A stretch of 64,000 nt of DNA from Stichopus chloronotus (lineage: Eukaryota > Echinodermata > Holothuroidea > Aspidochirotida > Stichopodidae), in contig SFZH01000008.1 of assembly GCA_021234535.1 (NCBI GenBank), positions 22,531,091 through 22,595,090 of the forward strand, given 5' to 3'. Of the stretch, positions 54,951 to 64,000 are shown piece by piece. The notes beneath the pieces were generated by a model, which saw only the letters and a program-made list of their open reading frames with translations, had not been told where the DNA came from and did not search any database. The stretch's first letter is position 1; each line of letters starts with the position of its first letter. Both the position numbers and the translations under genes were made by a program.

Positions 54951-56107
54951 TATGGTATGTAATTTACTGTACGGGTAGACATGAAAGAAAACATAGTTCT
55001 ATCATTCCAAATATCTGTCATGAATTCAAAAGCCCAGCATGTAATACTTTGGAAGTTTTACATGTCCTAAATGTGTACATATGAAGAGGTACAGTAAATG
55101 TAACACATATTAAGAAAATAAAACATATTTTTTCATATTGAAAACTTGCTAAAAATTAGACCTTCAATAGCAGATATTGTTGCTAAATAGAATTTGTTCT
55201 CATTTTCTTTCAACTTACAGTATGGAGTTATTATAGCCCACTTAGTTCTTTAAATTTATCACCGTATGTAACCTTTTCTATCCCAGTTGCCAGTCAAGAT
55301 TTAGAAAGTACTTTGTTTCAGTCACCATAAGGACTCCTTAGGGAGATACTTTACTTTTGGAGGATATTTTGCCCCTTGCAATTTCAGATCATTTACCACA
55401 ATTTGGTGTCAGGAACTTTCAATTCACATGTAAAATTACCTCAGGGGTTAAAAGAGCAACACTGTATGTCATCCTTCATTACCACAAGTTCCATCAGCTG
55501 AGTCAATGAATTTTGTAAAATTGCCAAACCCATCAATAAAATGGCTGATTTGGCGTAAAGTGCTTTTGTGTGTATGGAACAATTAAAACAGAGGCTTCTG
55601 GAAGTGCCTTAAAAGTTACACTTAAATTCAGCTTCTCGTAATTTCCAATTCCAACTCTAACGTCTTTCCTGTAGTGACTGTGCACGATGGTCGTTGAACT
55701 TTTCAGCTAGAGGGACTTTTGATAAACCCTATTGTAGATGTCTTTTCATTTACTTCATTCAACACATAGAATTATTACTCAGATACATAAAGATTAGAGA
55801 ACAGTATTTGTAGATTGCTGTCCTTTGAGTTCATTGCTCACAGAAAAGGCCACCTTTACTGTGTGCTACTATTGTTCGCCAGCGTCCATTCATTCAGCCA
55901 CTCTTTAACAATCAGTTCACCATGAAACGAGTACAATAGTCACATATTGTTAGTGTCTTGTAACTCCTCCCCCCCCCCCCCCTTCTTGAAAAGGCTTCAA
56001 TTGAACGGTCAATTAAAAACCTTTCAAAGAAAAACAACTTATGAATATTCATTACAAACTGCTTCTCCTCTCCAAACAAATGTTTCATTTTAAAGATAGA
56101 TGAATTT
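54951..56107. other. Intergenic stretch, nothing recognised
   Basis: AT-rich with a C run at about 55970. No supported feature. Confidence 0.45.
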
Positions 56108-56171
56108 GGTCTCAATAAAAACAGAAGCCTCGGAGACTTACGTCTCCGAGGCTTCTGTTTTTATTGAGACC
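56108..56171. repeat. Perfect inverted repeat, 30-bp arms, 4-nt loop
   Basis: The arms 56108-56137 and 56142-56171 are exact reverse complements (GGTCTCAATAAAAACAGAAG... against ...CTTCTGTTTTTATTGAGACC) with TTAC between. Similarity stops sharply at both outer edges. Confidence 0.97.
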
Positions 56172-59100
56172 TTTCCTATCAAATGATGATTACATGAAAT
56201 ATAGAAACGGTTTCATCGTATAATGGGAAACTTTTCATTTTAAAAACACAACTTGGAGCCATCAAAAAATTCCTTCGTTTAAGGGGGTGGGGTTTAGTCG
56301 TCTTGATCATGTCAACTAAGAAAACGTTTAAGAAAACGTATCAAGTTGCGATATGCACGTTGTAAAATAGTTTGTGTCAGCACTTGCCTGCAAGAACATG
56401 TTTTGCCCTGATTTGGGAATTTATAGAAGCACATAATCACAAAAACAAATGATAAATAAAGGAACAAAATTATTGACCTCTTGCAACTAAAGTGATGACT
56501 TCATGGTCAGAGTATGGTAACTTGGAAGTGACATAAAAGTCACCTCAATTCAGCTATATCGTGAGTTTTTTCTGATTGCAATTCCTACCAGTGGTTAAAA
56601 CTTCAATGTGGATTTAGAAATCACTTTTTTAGGGATAGATGTGTTTGAATATGTTAAAAATTTGCGAAAGCTAAGGGACTGGGTGGCTGAAGTACCCGAG
56701 CTGTACAAGTATAAAGCTAACCTGTACAAGTGGAAAGCCAAGAAGTATAACTCTAACGTTAAAACAACCTTAATTTACACTAATTGAAAGAGGTAAAAAC
56801 TCTTCAAAATTTCTTTTGTTGTTGTAAAGTTAGCTACCCAGTGAAATTTCCTCTTTTGTCTAGTCTAGATAGCTAATAGTAGAACTTTGACATTTATCCG
56901 GACCTTATATCCTTCCTCGGGCATCTACCTATCAAGTTTATCCGACTAACCGTCTGTAGGAGGAGATGGTATATCTAGATACATAACATGCACTCACATA
57001 AGCCCACGCACACACACATCTGGATACCCCTTCCCGTCACCTCACCACAATCGGTAATTCTGATCCACGTGACTTTGTGCATCCTAAGGGAACCTACTAA
57101 CGTCTCTTTGTTTTAGCTGAATACTGAGGCCACCGTAAGGTGGTCAACCATTTATGTGTCAATTCACTAAAGCAGTCACGGTTCAATGGAGTAAAGGATC
57201 TCCTCCCTATTATACTACGTATAGGGATGAGCTAACCACCTTGACAATAAAATAAAACCCGAACCCTTCGAGTTATATCCGCATCCAAAATGATTGCTCG
57301 TGAACTACTAACGACGACAAATCTCATAACATTTTGGAGGAAGTTGAAAGCCCTCATAAACCCTATCCATAACCGAAACAGTGATAAGTTACAGATAAAT
57401 GCATCGAAGATGAAACCTTTTGGTTTCCATTTTTGAGGTTTAAATGAAAGCATTTTACTATATTTAAAAGAATTGGAAGCTGACATCTTTAAATTTAAGA
57501 CCTCCTCCCCTTGACATACTACTATGTATCAAATTCCTGACATTTACCCCCCTCCCCCCATCCTCTCATATTCTTCTTTTTTAAAGAACTTTATAGAGAG
57601 GTTATTTTCAAAACGCCCTTCAGGAATCTTACCAAAATGGTGTTAATTCAAATGAGTAGGTCACTAAAGATCGTACTAAACAACACAACTTCCAACAGTC
57701 TGCCCCACCTCTAGTAAAAATCGCAAAAAAAAAAAACCCACTTGGAACAAAACATCTGCTTTTTTCGCCAAGGTAAATCCAACATAAATCAGACATTTTA
57801 GTTCTGCGGAATTCACATTGGGCTTATCAAATGTTTTTTTGGTTTGTTCCTACTGGTTTGTTCCTACATGTCGAGAAAAAAAAAAAAGCTTCTTATAAAG
57901 CGTTGCACACCGGTATCATATACAAAATGCCCAGATTCAAGCCACGATTTAACTAGACTCTTTCTTTCTCCCCAAATAGGAAGTCCAAATTCACTGCAAA
58001 TCTTATCCGAGTGACACCATTAACGCAGACACCCCTTTACGTAACCTGAATATTCTCCAGGCTACAAACTGCAAATTCAGTCAGTATGCCGATAATAATT
58101 GTATACAACGCACAAAAAAAAAAAAAAAAAACACTGACCAAAATTTACAATTTCTTACCTTGAAAGCTGGTGCTTCATGAAACTGTCATCTCGATATAGA
58201 TTTTTCTTAATATACTGTCTTTTTACACATAAGATACTCTTTTTTATATACTCTTTGTCTTCTAAAGGTTTTAAAATAGCACCGTGCATTTGTCTTTAAA
58301 ATATCATCTATAATGCTTTCATTAAAGCCTCTCCCAGTGCAGCTTTCCTTGGTGTCACTTTCGGAAACAAACTTTAACTTTAAACGTCAAAGCAATAGAT
58401 CTGCCATTCCGTTGCTGGATTGGCACAACTGCATCTCCATTGCCTATGTTCCGTCCGATATCCTCGTCAAGATTGCCAAAAATAAAAATCCGTCCAGTTC
58501 TTTACTGTAGAATTTCTCTTACCACTATAGCTGACTTCAATGAGTAAGTTCTACATAGAATTCGTGGAAGTTGCAACCCGTATCTGATCGCTCGTAAAAT
58601 CCCTGGTTACATTGGTAGGTCTTATACCCACAATCCTGACAACGCCGTATACGAATTTTTCATTTCTTCAGAGACTATAAGATTTGAAACTTTACAAGGA
58701 TAACAACTCGGTTGTTGGTAGTTGATCTGAACGCTTGTTACGAAAAGACCAAGCCACTACAATGCATTTCCCAAAACATCCTAATTATGCATAAAATCCG
58801 CTTGCTTTAATCCGCATTCCTTTCTGGCTCACTTCCATTACCTTGGAAGTAAATTGTTACAGCTTTTTTTAAGAATGCAGTGTGATTGTAGACATCCTCA
58901 TTGTTGTCAATGGATAGCTTTGCCTTAAAAAGAAAAAAAGGAAAAAAATGTCACCGTAGCTCATCCACACTCCCTTACAGGACCTTTCGTGAAGGTGATC
59001 AGAGGTGAACTTTATCATTATACATATGTATCTACCTATATGTCCCCTGTTTCTAAAGTTCATCTGATATGCATCTAGAAAAGAGCTCCCTTTATTCAAA

Positions 59101-60689
59101 ATTTGCAGAGTGAAACTCGGAACAAAAATCCTTTGAAATTGTGCTAATATCTGCTACCGTTTTTGACATAGGCTATCCTTTTTCAAAGTGTGATAAAAAA
59201 TATGATGATAACGTTGGGTAGTTGTCAGCATCTTTAAAGTGAACATTTTCATATGTTACAAAGATTTCATACTTTGCAAGTGATATCACTATCATGTAAA
59301 GACGAAAACACATGCTACCATGACAAAACGAAAACGACACATAAAGAATATCTTTTGAAATAAGACATGATGAGACATATGTTGCGAGTCCCTCTCTTGT
59401 CATATACTTGCATACTTAGCGAATGCTCATTTACGAAGCAGTTTATGCTCATTTACGAAGACAGGAATTCTGTGTCTGTAAAATTGTCCAATATTCTATA
59501 GATTTTACATTTTGACATTTGTGGCAATACAGAAAAAACATTGTGTCCTTTTCTTTAAGGAGAACCGAGCACTTACAGCAACTAGGTCGGTCGGTTCAAA
59601 TAGATTAACAGCTCAAATTTAACACCAGCTAAATCCCAGGCTGTCTGATATTGAAATCAATGCCACTGTTACTTTGACCATTCACAGTTAAAAAGGAAAC
59701 TCAGGAGAAAATTGTACTGGCTGACATAGGTCCTTGCCTTTATTTCTTATTTTTATCAAGCCATGCCGTAAATTACTGTAAAGAACAAACAGAAACTCAA
59801 CGGTCAATGTAGTAAAGCTTTCTGGCTGGTTAAATGTGATTCTAGCATAGCGCCACTGTAGCAATGCATACACGGAAATGGAGTTTACATATATATGACA
59901 CTTCATTATAGGTCGATGGTCATCAACACACATGTACAGTGCTATGATTCCGGTTCTTCAACTCACTGTGATAGCCACGGTACGTTGATTACAATGTGAC
60001 AATTTCACTGTGGTAACGTAAACGCTACAACTGATATACGACACAAATGAAGCATAAGCTACGATATGAAATCACAAACTAATGATATTCAGTCAAAATG
60101 GTAATGAAGGCCTACGCATTTTAGTACGCCACAAACTGAACATCGAAAACTCCGTGACAATTACCAGAAACAACTTCATAAGGGTAGGTTAGTAACGTTA
60201 GGTCAGTAATAAAGTCAATACATGGCGCTTTTCAGAAACCACACAGAGATCACAGGATCGCTGCAACCACCAGAAACTCATTAATTAGCACATCTCATAA
60301 GAATGGCTTGAGGCATTTCTCATTTCCCAAAAGTGTCAAGAGAATGTCACAAAAGTTTATTGGCGAGAATCTTGTGAGGATTTCTCATAAGGGTAATATT
60401 TCACTAGACCCATACAAAAGATCTTGCTAGATTTGTTTGGAGAAGCAGATAAAAAATCTATAAAGTGCACGACACTTATTAAACCGAGCGCCACAATCAG
60501 ATGGCGCGTGGCGTGCGTGAATACTTTTTGTTAAAATACAGTTCAGAACGCCTGAAAACGCAACTCCCACGCATTGAGTTTCGAGATGTTTTTTGTTACA
60601 ATTTCAATTTTCGGTGATATGATTCTTTCAGGATATGTTTTTCTCATGTAACTTTTTATCAATAAACAGATACCCTCCTCCGATGACTA
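56172..60689. other. Intergenic stretch, nothing firm
   Basis: Several A-rich runs (near 57725, 57880, 58110). A 16-bp direct repeat, ATGCTCATTTACGAAG, occurs twice at about 59424-59460. The stretch 58300-58520 has faintly RT-like words in broken frames, but not enough to call. Confidence 0.4.
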
Positions 60690-61010
60690 CGGTTGTCCAG
60701 GATTATTGGTCCCACATGGAGCAATGTGGACCATTTTATGAAATTATGCTTTGCTGCATATTTTACTTTACATTGTGAGATCTTTGTCAACTTAGTATCA
60801 ACATGTTTAGGTCTTAGTGGCCCATATGGGCCATTTTATGAAATCATGCAATATAGCTCTTACCCTACAGATTATATGGTATTAACTTGAAATTGTGTCA
60901 CAATACTACTATGGTGGCGGTTCCTTCAGGCACTCATGAAATTATACAGTGTTTTCTTTTCCTGCATATTTTGCTTTACAATGTGAAAGTTTGATCAAAT
61001 TAGCATTGTG
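60690..61010. repeat. Degenerate ~115-130-bp tandem repeat
   Basis: CCATTTTATGAAATTATG and CTGCATATTTTACTTTACATTGTGA-type words (two 20-mer pieces) recur about 60725-60780, 60825-60860 and 60935-60985, with GGTCCCACATGGAGC against GGCCCATATGGGCC. Confidence 0.6.
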
Positions 61011-62579
61011 ATAGTGGAACCTTTTGCAGTGTTCAGCATTTGTGAGTCTAATAACAAAATGGGCTATACGGGGCATAAATTATAACTTCGCGCAAAGTGA
61101 TTGATTTTTCAATCAATTATATGTGACAGTGTTTAAAGTTTTTCATTTTAGTACTATGGTAGTCAATGCCTTTGGGTGATCAGCATTCTTAGGGACAAGT
61201 GGGGTTATACTGCCTTTGATTTGTTTTTATTATTTATAGCATGCTGCTGAATGGGTTCATATTCAATCATCAAAACAGTAACTTTTCTCACAATATAGTT
61301 ACTTTATCAATATTAAGATGTATCATTTATATTTGGGATAAGCAAACCACCTGTTTTTGTATCCATCACCTTCTGCCTCGGGGTCAGGTCAGAGAGTGAT
61401 GGACAATTGATTATTTGAGCATTAACTCCCTGTTTGATAGTATAGATTAACGAAGGGGGAATGGGGGGGGGGGTTGCAGGTCTCAATTGATGGTCATTAA
61501 GATTCCTCACTTGATTTCAGTTGAGATTATTTCTGCAACAGCCATCATTCCTTTTTTTCATCAGTTTGATAACGGACATTGCATGCTGCACTATAGTTCG
61601 TATAAGCACTATGGTCATGGAGTACATTTGGCTGATTAGCATACTTAAGGATGAAATGGAGACAAAACTATTCGTGATGTGATAAATTGTGGATAAACCA
61701 TGATTAGGACTAAATGACTTCACTGTTAAAATAATCACCCAAGAACCACAGAGCCCATCGGTTTGTTTTTTTTTTGTGTGTGCATAATTTAACTTCTGTG
61801 AGAGCTTGGTGATGCCTTTATTTCCAACTCCTTGTATGTATACAGTATTTATTCACAATTGCTATCAATTGTCATTCTTGAATGTTTGATGTTTTTGTTT
61901 TATATATATATATATATACATACATATACACATATATATATTTATAATTTGCAAACATATCAGCATTTGCGAACATATTAACATCCCTAATGTTGATTTT
62001 ACCATTAGTCCTCCTAGATGAACAACTTAAGTGAAGTGACATAAAAATGACGAACATGCGTTACCATGTTTGCATAGACCTTACCTTTTCTTTTTTGCTA
62101 GGGGGGTGAAGCAATTGAGGACTCGTAGACATCAGATTCATATGTTCAGGCTTAGTGCATGCAGCATAAAAGACGCAAGAAGCGACATTTCCGATCATCG
62201 TGTGTAAGTGTGTGTGTGTGGGTGCGTGCGTGTGTGTGTGTGTATATTGTAGCTGGTGGGTGGGGTGAAAAGTCAACCTTTTCATCGCCTTCTTGTCAAA
62301 AATGGTGGCGCTACTCTTAAATGGTCCTTGACTTCCTTTATAGAGAGACTCTTACTAGTCTTATCCGGACAGTTTTTTTTTTCGCTCCTTTATTGTTCTT
62401 TCCTTTGCAGATTAATAAATCCAAAACAGTGAATATGAAAAATTAATATAAATCATTTGATATCATAATTTCACAAAACGTAGCTCGTAACCAAAATAAA
62501 CAATCATTTTACATTCTTCAATGTGAACCGAACGTAAAGGATGGTTAATGAATAGAATGAACATATGCACATGAACATA
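61011..62579. other. Intergenic stretch with microsatellites
   Basis: Contains (TA)n at 61900-61945 and (GT)n at 62200-62244. A phrase near ACTATGGTAGTCAATGCCTT with GATCAGCATTCTTAGG recurs in altered form at about 61145-61195 and 61605-61650. No gene was seen. Confidence 0.5.
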
Positions 62580-62829
62580 GAAAATGAAGAACTTTTCCAT
62601 AAAAAAAAATGGGAGCAGAAAATATCGAGAACAATTCCGTCACATAAAAAAATCCTTCAACGAAAAGTATCAGTTAAATAAAGTTGGAAATACACTGAAT
62701 GCTTCTTTGCAATCGTTAACCGAAAGATCTCTTGTAGAACTGTTCTCTAAATATGCTTGTCCACTCCGAAATAAAACGTGGATGTATGTAAGAATTCATC
62801 AGGGAGTGGTATTCTTAGATTAACATTTT

Positions 62830-63112
62830 TCACGAAAGTATGATATCTGATGTAAAAAAAATCAGACAATTATAAGGATATTTTAATAAACTTTTGTAAA
62901 CCAAGAAAAAAGTTTCGTTTAGTAAAGAAAAATTGTCTGCCTAACATTTTCTCTTAGATATCCAGAATAAACTCAGAAGTAACCGCGTAATCCCAACATA
63001 AATGATCATCAATTTCTTCGTGATTCCCATAAAAGGCACAAGAAGGATTGTCTTTTAATGTCATGCGGTAAACATGGAATTAGTACGTAAGATCCTAAGT
63101 AAAATCTAAACT
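62830..63112 (-). pseudogene. Second LINE C-terminal fragment, more decayed
   Basis: Reading down from 63112: FQFRF, then after a shift ILRTNSM, then MTLKDNPSCAFYGNHEEIDD and HLCWDYAVTSEFILDI, a stop, then EKMLGRQFFFTKRNFFLG. This is collinear with the neighbouring fragment (FCNEQVESTEHLLWYCSITS, FILDAEQSILGRKFVFSKVG). It is therefore a second copy of the same zinc-binding C-terminal domain, placed directly downstream in the same orientation. It may extend to about 62580. Confidence 0.75.
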
Positions 63113-64000
63113 GGAAGTATTAAATTCATTTACGTTGGGCAGCTGAAAATTCAATTTCTTGTCAAACAAGCAATATTTTAAATGAAAGATAAGGAAATTA
63201 TAAGGGTGTCTTAAATAGAAGTTGTATCCCAAAAATAAGCCGACTTTAGAGAATACAAACTTTCTGCCTAATATGCTTTGCTCTGCGTCCAAAATAAAAT
63301 TTGATGTAATGCTGCAATACCATAACAGATGTTCTGTAGATTCGACCTGCTCATTACAAAAAGTATAGAGTGTGTTGGCTACAATGTTCATGCGACAAAG
63401 CCGGGAATTTGTGCCGAGGATACTGTGAATAAAGCGGAATTGAAAATAACGAATCTTACTTTCTTTGCAAGAGGTGAAAAGAATTCTACAAATGGTTTGC
63501 CATTGAGATTGGCTAAACTGAAAAAAATTCGTCCCACTTCGAGAATGCAACAGGAGGAGTAGCGATAGTCTTAATTAAATGCTTGTAGATTTTACGAGAT
63601 AAATATGGAGTATCTTGAAGATTGTCTTCTATACCGTCATTTACATTTTCAATGTCACGAAAATTCCAATTTTCTATACCCATTCTATAGGAATAGCAGA
63701 TAAAATACCGTAGAAGATAGTAGAAGGGAAAACATCTAGTGAATACAGCTGCTTAAAGGATTCAAAACTCAAAGGTCTTTGGTTATTATCATAAGTCTTT
63801 TACCCGTGAAACACCTTTTGCATACATAAAATCGTAAAATACAATTTCATTATTAATTCTTATCAGTGAATGACTCCAAACAATTTCATTTTCGAAATTT
63901 TCTACTGTATAACGAAAACGATACTTTGACCCAGCCTCACACACATCGCTTATAAAATTATTACCAATGGTTAAATCTTTCCCCTGGTAGTTACAGGAAA
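63095..64000 (-). pseudogene. LINE ORF2 C-terminal fragment with RT zinc-binding domain, runs off the right edge
   Basis: From 64000 downward the pieces read GKDLTIGNNFISDVCEAGSK, then IVWSHSLIRINNEIVFYDFM, then RPLSFESFKQLYSLDVFPST, the post-RT region of L1/Tx1-like ORF2. Next comes the zf-RVT domain: SQWQTICRILFTSCKESKIR, YFQFRFIHSILGTNSRL and CNEQVESTEHLLWYC. Stops near 63805 and frame changes, including one in a T7 run near 63528-63534, show that it is dead. The catalytic RT core would lie beyond 64000. The exact LINE clade is uncertain. Confidence 0.82.

Noticed and set aside
58300..58520. Possible LINE or other RT remnant on the plus strand
   Set aside because: Only short RT-like words in several frames and no ordered motif series.

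Overview
This window looks like AT-rich nuclear DNA from a metazoan, most likely a marine invertebrate deuterostome such as an echinoderm or hemichordate. That assignment is an inference. It rests on a GT-AG spliced gene with long introns, many decayed transposons of several classes, and short tandem and dispersed repeats. No rRNA or tRNA gene and no CRISPR array was seen.

The one intact protein-coding gene is on the + strand at 11,630-34,886. It has 11 coding exons, all with AG/GT boundaries and consistent phases, and encodes a 444-residue Gfo/Idh/MocA-type NAD(P)-dependent oxidoreductase. The Rossmann GxGxxG motif, the EKP motif and an HDID motif are present, along with a cysteine-rich segment. 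The leader carries three chained short upstream ORFs, the last overlapping the main start.

The left part (1-11,500) holds decayed elements on the minus strand: a Penelope-like element fragment (RT end plus GIY-YIG remnant), the C-terminal end of a non-LTR retrotransposon RT, a roughly 1.1-kb inverted-repeat element packed with CAGGTA-type motifs, and three minisatellites. A possible two-exon gene for a small secreted protein lies on the minus strand at 9,694-10,324 (low confidence).

Intron 2 of the oxidoreductase gene carries a palindromic MITE, a block of a ~293-bp repeat family and an 834-bp piggyBac-like element flanked by TTAA. Intron 4 carries an antisense Ty1/copia element (18,827-27,514) with about 280-bp LTRs, a CACTG target duplication and a primer site matching initiator tRNA-Met. 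A Ty3/gypsy element (19,925-23,531, GTACT duplication) is inserted between the copia RT and RNase H. Both elements are broken by stops, frameshifts and, in gypsy, loss of most of the integrase. Removing both would leave an intron of about 1.5 kb.

The right part (34,900-64,000) has no gene I can support. It contains further MITE-like inverted-repeat elements (40,953-41,151; 50,298-51,335), an array of a 180-310-bp repeat around 44.6-46.0 kb with outlying copies, a second block of the ~293-bp family (54.16-54.95 kb), a perfect 30-bp-arm palindrome at 56,108-56,171, microsatellites, and two adjacent head-to-tail LINE C-terminal fragments on the minus strand running off the right edge.
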